A DNA stretch of 64,000 nt from Amycolatopsis nigrescens CSC17Ta-90. GTDB taxonomy: Bacteria > Actinomycetota > Actinomycetes > Mycobacteriales > Pseudonocardiaceae. The notes beneath the pieces are model-generated. The model ran no database searches and was not told the origin of the DNA. It saw nothing but the letters and a program-made list of their open reading frames with translations. The DNA is taken from NCBI RefSeq assembly GCF_000384315.1, contig NZ_ARVW01000001.1, positions 6,741,001 through 6,805,000 on the forward strand, given 5' to 3'. Within the stretch, counting starts at the first letter, position 1; each line of letters opens with the position of its first letter. Positions 18,901 through 26,166 of this stretch are shown piece after piece. The position numbers were made by a program, and so were the translations under genes.

Positions 18901-19530
18901 CTTCAGCCGGCCGGCCCGTACCGGCTGGGCGGCTGGTCCTTCGGCGGCTGCCTCGCCTACGAGACGGCGCGGCAGCTGACCGCGGCGGGCGAGCGGGTGG
19001 ACCTGGTGTTCATGATCGACTCGATCCTGCCGCTGGCGGCCGGGGAGCGCTCGCCGGAACAGCTGCTGCTGGACCGGTTCGGCCGGTTCGCCGAGCACAT
19101 CGAGCAGACCTACGGCATCAAGCTCGACCTGCCGGCGGGGGAGCTGGCCAGGCTGCCCGAGCACGACCAGATCAAGCTGGTCATCGACCACCTGGCCGAG
19201 GTGCCCGGGATGGGCCAGGCGGTGCTGCACCACCAGTACACCTCGTACCTGGACGCGCGGGTGGCCGAGCGGTACCAGCCGGAGCCCTACGACGGCCACG
19301 TGCTGCTCTTCCGCGCGCAGGACCCGCATCCGCTGACCACCTCGCTGGACCCGCGGTACCTGCGCACGGACGACGCGCTCGGCTGGGACGAGCACTGCGC
19401 CCGGCTGGAGATCGTCCGGGTGCCCGGCGACCACCTCTCCATGATCGACCCGCCGAACGTGTCGGTGATCGCGGACGCGCTCGACCCGGCGCTGATGCCG
19501 GAGAAGGAGGCGAGCAGACATGACCGGTGA
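12898..19530 (+). CDS. Pks13-like type I polyketide synthase with DH and KR domains
   Basis: The product of 2,210 residues is a single-module condensing synthase. ACP1 spans about 8-82 (GLSSRDA, Ser43, as in the Pks13 N-terminal ACP), followed by a His/Gly-rich linker. KS is about 115-540 (Cys281 in DTACSSS, His416, His456). AT is about 642-935 (GHSMGEVA, Ser731; specificity loop GAGHSP in place of YASH or HAFH). DH is about 993-1275 (His1028 in HAAMGVPLFP, Asp1196). KR is about 1286-1720 (GGLGGLG near 1491, Tyr1633, HAAGVLADG suggesting B-type stereochemistry). ACP2 has GLDSL with Ser1793. A degenerate carrier domain follows, with GGDP (Pro1888) where GGDS is needed. The TE spans about 1945-2205 (GWSFGG, Ser2014; GDHLSMID) and resembles the Pks13 thioesterase. 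No ER is present. The predicted product is an alpha-branched, alpha,beta-unsaturated or beta-hydroxy lipid. Confidence 0.93.
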   Translation: MSAPEQDAAELRSWLVRRVAGLLGVPEREVDPARPLQESGLSSRDAMGLTGELGGLLGRALPATLVWQHPTIGALVAALSEQPGAHSVHSGHGGHGRHSGQSGPALRPPDAEPGEPVAVVGIGCRLPGEVDSPSAFWRLLADGDDGIGTVPDGRWESFAPAADLAGLPVHGGFLADATGFDAEFFGITPREAAAMDPQQRMLLEVSWAALEHAGIPPGSLRGTRTGVFVGLSATEYGYLTMTDLSSIDAWSGTGAAASVIANRLSYLLDLRGPSLAVDTACSSSLVAVHQAVQSLQRGESSTALVAGVNLLLSPGITTNFHRAGVLAADGRCKAFDAAADGIVRGEGCGVVVLKTLKQARRSGDRVLAVIRGSAVNSDGRSNGLMAPNPEAQAMLLRDAYSVAGVDPSAVDYVEAHGTGTLLGDPIEAGALGEVLGASRDNGRPLLIGSVKSNLGHLEGAAGIAGLIKVVLSLVHRRLPPSLHFTSPNPHIDFDALALRVVAEGTGWPRYSGMAVAGVSAFGFGGTNAHVVLEEWPAAAPARRETGDGPRIFALSARSADGLAARATALAGWAESADAEAVSLDAVADTLARRREHLPVRAAVLAEDRAGLAERLRELGRGHGGPGIVTGEAHDTKENAGGPVFVFSGYGSQWAGMGRELLAGEPAFAAGVDALDPVFRAEAGFSLRSALAGELEPPDLAATQLVLFGMQVALAGLWRAHGVEPAAVLGHSMGEVAAAVTAGALDVAAGLRVMTTRARLLAGIDASGTGAMAVVELSQAELAELEDDFPDITVAVYASPSQCTVSGDADQVTALVGHVENLGRLAKLLPVGGAGHSPAVDAVLGRFREELADLAPAEPVIPCYTSVLDDPRERPSFDVGYWAANLRRPVRFTQALAAALGDGHRTFIEISPHPVAVAAIEQTAGGDAVVLPSSSRKHGDRFTFLAGLAKLHVLGHPGVLAAVPAGRSLVELPAPPWRHRSFWPSRPAGAGSRGGGHPLLGAHVELPEGDRHVWRGEVGTERHPWLADHAAMGVPLFPATGYLELALAAASAVLPAGDGQLRVADLELHRVLPLSAGTEVTTSLSLKTSLNRNTEDTVGTVSVHAKSDRGKWACHATAEIRTGHRELSPFGEVAEQAPGARVFDLYGALDAMGQSYGPAFRGLRGVVAVPGRASASIALPPQARADSGYALHPALADACLHALAAAAGEELEQGAGVYLPLALGEVTVHGDPGLGVRVDAVLDSVGESRADLLGAVQLVDADGAVLVEFGQVYARRFQRSALPVPLADKVFEARWERAGQFGEPADTGDRGWLVLSDAAGPRVEALRAELTGVGEVHTAGVTDRAALAELLRSRRSVTDVVLMAGADEVRTAGFAAPEQVERLVLAVAGVVAELAELVDPPRLWLACSGDGGGLGCLRGLVRVLAFEHPELRASLVDFGEDLARLRDELLAGSPEDEVAWRDGVRHVRRLAHPGVAEPGRDFAVRAGAYLITGGLGGLGLVAARWLAERGASRLVLSGRRGAGPDTEPALAALRELGAEVAVVAGDIAEPGTAERLVSVATAGGLPLRGVLHAAGVLADGAAISLAEDALAAVWRPKALGAWRLHEATAGHELDWWLVYSSAAALFGSPGQAAYATANAWVDELVTWRRANGLPGTTIQWGAWGEAGAAAGSANPVLDPLGSAEALEALEVVLGQDRVATGVARLDSRTVLALFPQLAARPFFELLTPAGEPAAVPETVADQDWAGMAALRAGDPAEARAGLAERLAAIVAGLMGFSPDQVDRHRPLTELGLDSLLAMRARSAVERDFGLPLPVPLLLRGASLADVAGHLADQAGFAAGPPEDDRPAVIGPRDPAERWVARKWQEVLDGDEGNGLPGVHDDFFAAGGDPARADRLRAAFAGELGAVPEAEALFAVPTIAVMADLLRAEIEGHRQAGAGPVRVLREGGTDPVFLFHPAGGPTSVYQELVRRLGGGRPVYGFERLDTVDTVEEKAAHYAELVRQLQPAGPYRLGGWSFGGCLAYETARQLTAAGERVDLVFMIDSILPLAAGERSPEQLLLDRFGRFAEHIEQTYGIKLDLPAGELARLPEHDQIKLVIDHLAEVPGMGQAVLHHQYTSYLDARVAERYQPEPYDGHVLLFRAQDPHPLTTSLDPRYLRTDDALGWDEHCARLEIVRVPGDHLSMIDPPNVSVIADALDPALMPEKEASRHDR

Positions 19531-21109
19531 CCAGATCCCACCGCCCGCCGGCACGGCAGGCCGGATCTCCGACCTCGCCGCCCGCCGGGACGAGGTGGAG
19601 CGCATCGCGGAGAAGCACGCGGTGGACCGGCAGCATGCCAAGGGCAAGCTGACCGCCCGCGAGCGGATCGAGCTGCTGGTCGACCCTGGGTCCTTTGTGG
19701 AGCTTGACCAGTTCACCCGGCACCGCTGCGCGGAGTTCGGGATGGACGCCAGCAGGCCGTACGGGGACGGGGTCGTCACCGGGCACGCCACCGTCGACGG
19801 CCGCCAGATCTGCCTGTTCTCCCAGGACTTCAGCGTGTTCGGCGGCAGCATGGGGGAGGTCTTCGGCGAGAAGGTGCTCAAGGTGATGGACCTGGCGATG
19901 TCCATCGGCTGCCCGATCGTCGGCATCAACGACTCCGGCGGCGCGCGCATCCAGGAGGGCGTGGTCTCGCTCGCTTACTACGCGGAACTGGGGCGCCGCA
20001 ACGCACACGCGTCCGGGGTGATCCCGCAGATCTCGATGATCATGGGCCCGTGCGCCGGCGGGGCGGTGTACTCGCCCGCCATCACCGACTTCACCGTGAT
20101 GGTCGACGAGACCTCGCACATGTTCGTCACCGGTCCGGACGTGGTGCGCGCGGTGACCGGGGAGCGGGTCACCGCCGGCGACCTCGGCGGGCCGGCCACC
20201 AGCAGCGAGGTCTCCGGCAACGCCCACCACCGCGCGGTGGACGAGCACGACGCGATCGACTGGGTGCAGACGCTGCTGGGCTACCTGCCGTCGAACAACC
20301 TGGACCCGGCACCGGAGTTCGGCCACGAGGCCGGTGCCGGCCTCACCGCGGCCGACCTCGAGCTGGACCGGCTGATCCCCGATTCGGGCCACCAGACCTA
20401 CGACATGGCCGAGGTGATCGCGCGGATCGTCGACGACGGCGAGTTCACCGAGATCCACGGCGCCTTCGCGCCCAACATGATCTGCGCCTTCGCCAGGATC
20501 GAAGGCCGCAGCGTCGGGATCGTCGCGAACCAGCCGCGGCACCAGGCCGGGGTGATCGACATCGACGCCTCGGAAAAGGCGGCGCGGTTCGTCCGGTTCT
20601 GCGACGCCTTCAACATCCCGCTGCTCACCCTGGCCGACGTGCCCGGCTACCTGCCCGGTCTCGAACAGGAGCGGGCCGGGATCATCCGCCGCGGCGCGAA
20701 GCTGATCTACGCCTACTCCGAGGCCACCGTGCCCAAGGTGACCGTGGTGACCAGGAAGGCGTACGGCGGTGGCTACGCGGTGATGGGCTCGAAGCACCTC
20801 GGCGCCGACTTCAACCTGGCCTGGCCCACCGCGGAGATCGCGGTGATGGGTGCCGAGGGCGCGGTCCGCGTGCTGCACCGGCGTGAGCTGGCCGCGCTGC
20901 CGGAGGCCGAACGCAGCGCGGCCGAGAGCCGACTGACCGAGGAATACCGGCAGCGGCACGCCAGCCCGTACCTCGCGGCCGAGCGCGGGTACGTGGACCT
21001 GGTCATCCGGCCGGCGCAGACCCGGCTCGAGGTCGCGCGGGCGCTGCGGACCCTGCGGACCAAGCGACAGACCCTGCCCGCCAAGAAACACGGGAACATC
21101 CCGCTCTAG
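19520..21109 (+). CDS. Acyl-CoA carboxylase beta (carboxyltransferase) subunit, AccD/PccB type
   Basis: The product of 529 residues transfers CO2 from carboxybiotin to an acyl-CoA. The length and the paired oxyanion-hole regions match the AccD5/PccB family: FSVFGGSMGEVFGEKV and GINDSGGARIQEGV in the N-terminal half, and VPGYLPGLEQE, ATVPKVTVVTRKAYGGGY and GSKHLGAD in the C-terminal half. Propionyl-CoA enzymes have Asp in the GGAYDVMGS segment; here the residue is Ala420 (GGGYAVMGS), which may mean a different acyl substrate. The ATG overlaps the PKS end by 11 bases, so the two are co-translated. No biotin-carrying alpha subunit is encoded nearby; it must come from elsewhere in the genome. By analogy with AccD4, it should make the extender for the synthase. 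Confidence 0.92.
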   Translation: MTGDQIPPPAGTAGRISDLAARRDEVERIAEKHAVDRQHAKGKLTARERIELLVDPGSFVELDQFTRHRCAEFGMDASRPYGDGVVTGHATVDGRQICLFSQDFSVFGGSMGEVFGEKVLKVMDLAMSIGCPIVGINDSGGARIQEGVVSLAYYAELGRRNAHASGVIPQISMIMGPCAGGAVYSPAITDFTVMVDETSHMFVTGPDVVRAVTGERVTAGDLGGPATSSEVSGNAHHRAVDEHDAIDWVQTLLGYLPSNNLDPAPEFGHEAGAGLTAADLELDRLIPDSGHQTYDMAEVIARIVDDGEFTEIHGAFAPNMICAFARIEGRSVGIVANQPRHQAGVIDIDASEKAARFVRFCDAFNIPLLTLADVPGYLPGLEQERAGIIRRGAKLIYAYSEATVPKVTVVTRKAYGGGYAVMGSKHLGADFNLAWPTAEIAVMGAEGAVRVLHRRELAALPEAERSAAESRLTEEYRQRHASPYLAAERGYVDLVIRPAQTRLEVARALRTLRTKRQTLPAKKHGNIPL

Positions 21110-21151
21110 CCCGGAATGTCCTGGCGCTCGTCCCCGACTGGAGGTTTCGGT

Positions 21152-21589
21152 ATGGAGGAGCCCACCGTCCTGTCGTGGGAGGCAGGTGCGGCGGTCGTCC
21201 CCCCGCGGCTCGTCCCGGACCAGCAGGACGAGGAGCAGTTGCGGCTCGCCTGCCGGCTCCGGGACTGCCGGGAGAGGCTTGGCCTGCCGCAGCGGGTGGC
21301 GGCCCAGTGCCTCGGCATCCCCCGTTCGGCCATCTCCGGCATCGAATCGGGCGCCCGCAAGGTGGAGAGCCTCGAGCTGAAGGCGCTCGCCGCGCTCTAC
21401 CACCGCCCGGTCGGCTACTTCCTGGACGAGTTCCCCGACGAGGCGGCCCCGGAGGCACCGGGCCTGCGGGTACTCACCGTCGCCTACCTCGGCCTCGGCC
21501 ACGCGGACCGGGAGCGCCTGACCGACTACGCCGAACTGCTGGTGACCGCCCGCGAACGGCGCCGGATACTGTCCACAAAGGACGCCTGA
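21152..21589 (+). CDS. XRE-family helix-turn-helix regulator
   Basis: The product of 145 residues has an XRE/Cro-type HTH at about 28-85 (LRLACRLRDCRERLGLPQ, then SAISGIESGARKVESLELKALAALY) and a short helical tail. The ATG follows GGAGGT by six bases. It begins 42 bases after the carboxylase stop and is probably the last gene of the FAAL-PKS-carboxylase operon, which would make it a local regulator of that operon. The YFLDEF segment after the HTH is common in XRE proteins partnered with ImmA-type proteases, but no protease lies next to it here. Confidence 0.85.
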   Translation: MEEPTVLSWEAGAAVVPPRLVPDQQDEEQLRLACRLRDCRERLGLPQRVAAQCLGIPRSAISGIESGARKVESLELKALAALYHRPVGYFLDEFPDEAAPEAPGLRVLTVAYLGLGHADRERLTDYAELLVTARERRRILSTKDA

Positions 21590-21590
21590 G

Positions 21591-22355
21591 TCACGAGGGT
21601 GCCGGCTGGGTGACCGGCTTCGGGGTCCGGGTGCGGCGCTTGCCGCGCTCGAGCCACCATTGCGCGACCAGCAGCGGGAGCACCCAGCCGGTCCAGGTGG
21701 TCAGGCCGGAGACCGCGACGATGTACGCCTGCTCGTTGCCGCCGAAGGTGGTGTCCAGTTGCGGAGCGAGCGCGATCGCCCATACCACGGCCCAGATCCG
21801 GTTCGAGATGATCGACATGGTCAGCGCGAAACTGCGGATCATCCACTTGCGGTGCTCGCCGAACCTGCGGGCGCGGGCCATCCGGAACCCGGTGATGGTG
21901 AAGGTCAGCCACAGCAGGGCGAGCATCGTGTTGCTCACCGCCGCCACCGGCCCGAACGGGCTGGCCACGGCCACCGCCAGGCCGGCCACGCCGGAGGGCA
22001 GCACCCCGGCGAGCACGTAGACCCGCCCGATCCGGCGGTGCGCCACCGGGTACTTCTGCCGGAACCACGGCCAGATCTGCAGCACGCTGCTCACCATCGC
22101 CACCGTCGCGAAGCCGACGTGCGCCACCAGCATCGGGTAGTACCAGCCGAGTCCCGGTGGCGGTGGCACCCGCGAGGCGCGCACGTCCAGCCCGAGGTAC
22201 GGCGGCAGGGAGAAGGCCAGGAATGCGAGCACGACGAACGCCAGCGGCACCATCCAGGGGCGCCGCCACCACGGGGTGCCCTTCGGTGCTCGCCGGTCGC
22301 CCCCGGCCGGTTCCGTGCTCGGTGTGCCTGTCGTGCTGGTGGTCCGCACGGTCAT
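21591..22355 (-). CDS. DUF2306 multi-pass membrane protein
   Basis: The product of about 254 residues has a charged cytosolic start, a hydrophobic segment after PWMVPL, and about six further membrane helices. HVGFATVAMVSSVLQIWPWFR, HRRIGRVYVLAGVLP and EHRKWMIRSFALT are typical of the DUF2306 family, whose function is not established. The ATG at 22355 is preferred because AGGGGG lies five bases upstream; the frame is open to 22391. It is divergent from the GntR-TetR regulator with a strong palindrome between them. The two probably form a regulator-target pair. Confidence 0.8.
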   Translation of the reverse strand: MTVRTTSTTGTPSTEPAGGDRRAPKGTPWWRRPWMVPLAFVVLAFLAFSLPPYLGLDVRASRVPPPPGLGWYYPMLVAHVGFATVAMVSSVLQIWPWFRQKYPVAHRRIGRVYVLAGVLPSGVAGLAVAVASPFGPVAAVSNTMLALLWLTFTITGFRMARARRFGEHRKWMIRSFALTMSIISNRIWAVVWAIALAPQLDTTFGGNEQAYIVAVSGLTTWTGWVLPLLVAQWWLERGKRRTRTPKPVTQPAPS

Positions 22356-22500
22356 CTTCGCCCCCTGCTGTGCGTGATACGGCGTACGCATGAAAGGTAT
22401 TCCAGGCTGGGGCGGCCGCCAAGGTGGCGAGGAGAATATGGGGGATTAACCCTGAAAACGCACTAGGGCGGCGATGGTTGTCCGGCTACGTCTTGGCAAG

Positions 22501-22520
22501 CGTACTAGTGCGCTAGTACG
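22501..22520. promoter_or_regulatory. Palindromic operator between DUF2306 gene and GntR-TetR regulator
   Basis: CGTACTAGTGCGCTAGTACG has perfect 8-base arms around a 4-base centre and ends nine bases before the regulator ATG. This is the expected site for self-repression, most likely bound by the divergent two-domain regulator. Confidence 0.6.
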
Positions 22521-22528
22521 GTGGGGAG

Positions 22529-23464
22529 ATGACCGGTGAGAAGGCGCCGTACCTGCGCATCGCGGAGGACATCCAGCGGCAGATCATCTCCGGCGAGCTG
22601 CGCGTTGGCGAGCGGGTGCCGTCCACCCGGCGGCTGGTGCGGGAGCGGGGGGTCGCGATGGCCACCGCCAGCAAGGCGCTGGCCGTGCTTCGCCAGCAGG
22701 GGTGGGTGCGGGCGGTGCCGGGCAGCGGGACCGTGGTGAACGAGCACGCCAGGCCGCGGGTGCCCTCGGGTCCGGAGCAAGTACCCGAGAAGGCGCCCGA
22801 GACGACACTGAACCGCGGCCGCGTGGTGCGGGCGGCGATCGCGCTCGCCGACTCCGAGGGCAGGGCGGCGTTGTCCATGCGCCGGCTCGCGGCCGAGCTC
22901 GGGGTCGGGGTGATGTCGCTGTATCGCCATGTGCCCGACAAGGACGAGTTGCTCCGGCTGATGGCGGACGCCGCGTTCGGCCAGGAGGAGCTGCCCGAGC
23001 CAGGCCCGGCGGGCTGGCGCGCGAAACTGGAGCTGTCCGCCCGGCTGCAGTGGCGTGCCTACCGGCGGCACCCGTGGCTCGCGCCGATCATGCTCAACTC
23101 GCTGGTCCGCCCGCCGGTGGTGGCCAGCGGGCTGCGGGTGGTGGACTGGGCGCTGCGCGCACTGGACGGGTCCGGTTTGGACGGTCGCACCAGGCTGTAC
23201 ACGGCCGTTTCGCTGCACGGCTATGTCGGCGGGATCGCGGCGAGCAGGGCGTTCGAGGTGGAGAGCGAACAGGACTCCGGGATCACCGCGACGCAGCGCC
23301 AGGCGGCGGATCGCGAGCTGCTGACCGGGCTGATCGAGTCCGGACGTTTCCCGGCCCTGTCCGGTGTCTCCGGCGCCGACGCACCCGACCTGGACGAGCT
23401 GTTCGAGTTCGGCCTGCAGCGCCAGCTCGACGGGATCGCGGCACTGCTCGCTTCGCGGCGCTGA
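22529..23464 (+). CDS. GntR-TetR fusion transcriptional regulator
   Basis: The product of 311 residues joins two DNA-binding modules. Residues 5-75 form a GntR winged helix (LRIAEDIQRQIISGELRVGE, then PSTRRLVRERGV and VVNEHA). Residues 90-145 form a TetR HTH (RVVRAAIALADSEGRAALSMRRLAAELGVGVMSLYRHV). The rest is a TetR-type ligand-binding C-terminal domain. Such fusions occur in actinobacteria. GGGGAG precedes the ATG. It is divergent from the DUF2306 gene, with a 20-base palindrome in between, so it likely represses both. Confidence 0.88.
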   Translation: MTGEKAPYLRIAEDIQRQIISGELRVGERVPSTRRLVRERGVAMATASKALAVLRQQGWVRAVPGSGTVVNEHARPRVPSGPEQVPEKAPETTLNRGRVVRAAIALADSEGRAALSMRRLAAELGVGVMSLYRHVPDKDELLRLMADAAFGQEELPEPGPAGWRAKLELSARLQWRAYRRHPWLAPIMLNSLVRPPVVASGLRVVDWALRALDGSGLDGRTRLYTAVSLHGYVGGIAASRAFEVESEQDSGITATQRQAADRELLTGLIESGRFPALSGVSGADAPDLDELFEFGLQRQLDGIAALLASRR

Positions 23465-23480
23465 CAGCGGGAAAGGCGCG

Positions 23481-24806
23481 CACTTTTCCTTCTTTCGTGT
23501 TTGTCCTCTGGCGGTTTTTGTCGGGGTTCGGCGGTATTATGGAGGTACATTCGAAACTACGGGGGTTCGCATGTTGTATGTTGATTTCAGTATGTTACCG
23601 CCGGATTGGTTGTCGTCGATGAATAAGGTGTCGATTGAGCAGCTCGATGTGTCGCAGGCGGTGGGTGTGGTGATCTCGGCTCGGCGGGCGATCTGTCGCA
23701 TGCAGGCGGTGCAGGCCCGCGCGATCGCGCAGGTCAGCCGGGCCCGCGGTGGTGCACCGTGGGTCGCGGACGAACTGGCGCCGGAACTGCGGTTGTCCCG
23801 TGAAACGACCGCGACCCGGGTGGCCTTGGCGAAGGCGCTGGTGTCCCGGATGCCGTGTCTCTTGGCCGCGATGACCGAGGGCGAGTTGGATATCGAGAAA
23901 GCGCGCCAGGCGTTTGATGGCGTGGCGGTATTGTCGGATGAATTGGCCCGTCAAGCCGATGAGATTCTGTCGGCGCGGATCGGCGAGAAGAATCCCAGCA
24001 ACTGGCGGAAAACGGTCACTCGCGTGGTCGCCAGTCTCGATCCGGAAGGGCAGCAGGCACGGGCGGAGGCTCGGCGCAAGCAGCGGCGGGTCGAGTTGCA
24101 CCACGAGCCCGACGCGATGGCCTCACTGTGGGCCTACCTCCCGGTCGAAATCGCGACCGCCGTGTACGCCCGCATCGACATGCTCGCCCGGAAGCTCCGC
24201 GGTGGCGATGAAACCCGCACCATGGATCAACTTCGGGCCGATGTGCTGGCGGAGTTGCTCCTCGGCAAAGGCTGGGAGGGCTTGGCGGCCCAGGTGTTCA
24301 TCCATATCCCGCTCGACACCGCGCTGGGTATCCGCGACGACGGCTGCGAGCTGGTCGGCCACGGCCCCATCCCCGGCGACCTCGGTCGCCAACTCATGAA
24401 CCAACCCAACTCGGTGTGGCGGAAGGTATTGACCGACCCAGTATCGGGCACTGTCCGCGATATCGGCCGCAAGAGGTACCGCCCACCGGCCGACCTCGCC
24501 GAGTTGGTTCGGGTGCGGGATCGCACCTGCCGTGCCCCGGGCTGTAATCGCCCCGCGCAACGCTGCGATGCCGACCACTGCACCGCGTGGTCGGACAACG
24601 GGGACACCTGCGAGCACAACCTGTGCTGCCTGTGCCGCCACCACCACGGCTTGAAAGACGAGCCCGGCTGGACCTTCGAGTTCGACCCAAGAACGGCCGA
24701 TTTAACGGTCACCACCCCCACCGGCCGCACCTACTCGACCAGACCAGAGCCGCTGATCGATCCGCCGCCACCACCGAAGATCACCAACGGGCCACCACCC
24801 TTCTAG
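23481..24806 (+). repeat. Inverted-repeat arm 1 (DUF222-HNH gene plus promoter)
   Basis: This stretch and the reverse complement of about 36427-37775 are homologous along their whole length. The homology includes the upstream stretch, where TTTCGTGTTTG, TTTTTGTCG and CGGCGGTATT..TGGAGG recur in the same order. The two arms face each other across about 11.6 kb. Confidence 0.75.
23571..24806 (+). CDS. DUF222 / HNH-endonuclease-domain protein, copy 1 (13E12-repeat family)
   Basis: The product of 411 residues has an N-terminal DUF222 region (about 25-260) and a C-terminal HNH nuclease domain: RDRTCRAPGCNRPAQRCDAD, then HCTAWSDNGDT and NLCCLCRHHHGLKD, which supply the zinc cysteines and catalytic histidines. 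The tail is Pro-rich. The family is widespread and multicopy in actinobacteria (REP13E12 of mycobacteria); the biological role is unsettled. The ATG at 23571 follows GGGGG. A second copy, highly similar in protein and DNA, lies inverted at 36427-37683. Its third-position AT content looks higher than in the neighbours, consistent with mobility. Confidence 0.88.
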   Translation: MLYVDFSMLPPDWLSSMNKVSIEQLDVSQAVGVVISARRAICRMQAVQARAIAQVSRARGGAPWVADELAPELRLSRETTATRVALAKALVSRMPCLLAAMTEGELDIEKARQAFDGVAVLSDELARQADEILSARIGEKNPSNWRKTVTRVVASLDPEGQQARAEARRKQRRVELHHEPDAMASLWAYLPVEIATAVYARIDMLARKLRGGDETRTMDQLRADVLAELLLGKGWEGLAAQVFIHIPLDTALGIRDDGCELVGHGPIPGDLGRQLMNQPNSVWRKVLTDPVSGTVRDIGRKRYRPPADLAELVRVRDRTCRAPGCNRPAQRCDADHCTAWSDNGDTCEHNLCCLCRHHHGLKDEPGWTFEFDPRTADLTVTTPTGRTYSTRPEPLIDPPPPPKITNGPPPF

Positions 24807-25008
24807 CCATCCGAGTCCTGGGTGAGTGGTCGCCTTGCAGGCGACGCGCGGCACTAAGCCCACCAGCCCGCGCCCAGCCTGGGTAGCCACTTCCGTCGTG
24901 GTGGTCCCGCCGCTGTTCGAGCCGCCACCCTTCTAGCTCCTCCGGAAGCGCCCGACAGGAGATCACATCAGCCCGACCAGCCACAACGACACACCTGACA
25001 AAGCACGA
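24807..25008. other. Gap with a vestige of a DUF222-HNH gene end and a hairpin
   Basis: GCCGCCACCCTTCTAGC at 24921-24937 repeats, with one change, the last codons and stop of the upstream DUF222-HNH gene (24791-24807). It looks like the tail of a lost extra copy. GTCGCC-TTGCA-GGCGAC at 24829-24845 can form a hairpin just after the gene and may act as a terminator. Confidence 0.4.
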
Positions 25009-26166
25009 CTAGCCGGGAGACCCGGTCTGCCAGGCGGTCGGGCGGACGACCTGGCGTGCCGAAGGCGGGGTGAGCGTGCTCGTGCCGACGATCCGCCCGG
25101 CGTTGTTGATGGCGACCGCGTCGCTGTCGGTGGCGGGCTGGCACGGGCCGAGCTCGGTCAGCCCGCCGTCGCGCCACAGCACGGCTCGCGGCGGCCGGCC
25201 AGGTCCCCGATCGGTGCCGGCGACGTCGCCGCCTTCGTTCACCGCGGTAGGGGAGGTGGCCGTGCTGAGCGTGGGCAGGTCGACGATGGCGCCGTCGTGC
25301 CAGCGGAACGGGCGTACCTCGCCGGCCGGGGTGCGGCTGCTTCCTACCACGTCGCCGTGCTCGTTGAGCGCCCGCGGCCCGGCCGCGACGGTGCTCGTGC
25401 CGGAACCGGCGGCGGCCAGCACCGTGACCTGGTCGCCGGTCCACAGCACGGCCACGTCTCCGGCCGGGGTCCGCAGGGTGCCGGCGATCTGGCCGGCGTC
25501 GTTGATCGCGCTGACCGCGACCCCGGTGACGGTGTGCCCTGCCGGGTTCGGCAGCGGCATGCAGCCGGTCACGTCGCAGCGCGCGGCGAAGGCGCCTTCG
25601 GAGCCGGGGCCCGCTTCGACTCCGGTCGCGACCTGACCGTTCTCGTTGAGCGCGTTGCCGGTGGTGAAACCGCCGTCGAGGCCGGGGGACCGGATCTCGG
25701 TCAGCGTTCCCGCGCGCCACAGCGCGAGCCGGTACCTGTCCTGGCCGGCGCCTTCGGTGCGCACCAGCACATCACCGCGGCTGTTGACCGCGTCGCCGGC
25801 GCCGAACCGGCCGGGGGCCAGTTCGACCGCGGTGCCGTCCGGCTGCCAGAGCCGAGCGCTCGCCGGTTTCCCTTGCGGCTGCACGAATCCGGCCACCTGA
25901 CCGCGGTTGCTCACGGCCACCGGAACGGCGTCCTCGCCGAGATCGATGAGCTGCCCCGAGTCCCACACCACGCCGTGCGTGCCGCTGCGGCCGATCACCC
26001 TGCCGTCCTCGGCGACGGCGGTCACCGTCCCGCTTTCGTGACCGGGCAGGGTGCCGAGATCCGCGGGATCACCGGCCGGCGCCGTGGCCCCGGCCGGCGC
26101 GACGATACCCGCCACGGCCGCGAGCACGCCGCATGCCAGGACTGTTCCCCTGCTCCGCCTCGCCAT
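25009..26166 (-). CDS. Secreted HAF-repeat protein
   Basis: The product of 385 residues has a signal peptide (about 1-28) followed by repeats of roughly 45 residues. These carry the HAF-type core: AVSNRGQVAGF, AINDAGQIAGTL, ALNEHGDVVGSS, AVNEGGDVAGT and AINNAGRIVGTS, alternating with LW..G segments. The pattern suggests a beta-propeller-like secreted protein. Function is unknown for the family. Two cysteines in RCDVTGCMPL may form a disulfide. It stands alone, head-to-tail with the CopC-type gene. Confidence 0.75.
   Translation of the reverse strand: MARRSRGTVLACGVLAAVAGIVAPAGATAPAGDPADLGTLPGHESGTVTAVAEDGRVIGRSGTHGVVWDSGQLIDLGEDAVPVAVSNRGQVAGFVQPQGKPASARLWQPDGTAVELAPGRFGAGDAVNSRGDVLVRTEGAGQDRYRLALWRAGTLTEIRSPGLDGGFTTGNALNENGQVATGVEAGPGSEGAFAARCDVTGCMPLPNPAGHTVTGVAVSAINDAGQIAGTLRTPAGDVAVLWTGDQVTVLAAAGSGTSTVAAGPRALNEHGDVVGSSRTPAGEVRPFRWHDGAIVDLPTLSTATSPTAVNEGGDVAGTDRGPGRPPRAVLWRDGGLTELGPCQPATDSDAVAINNAGRIVGTSTLTPPSARQVVRPTAWQTGSPG

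Noticed and set aside
12862..19950. A leftward open frame of more than 2,300 codons opposite the PKS
   Set aside because: It is the low-stop complement of a very GC-rich gene; its Arg/Gly/His/Gln-rich translation matches no family and it lacks a ribosome site.
24829..24845. Hairpin after DUF222 copy 1 as an attachment site
   Set aside because: There are no direct repeats of it near the other arm and no integrase gene; a terminator or chance hairpin is simpler.
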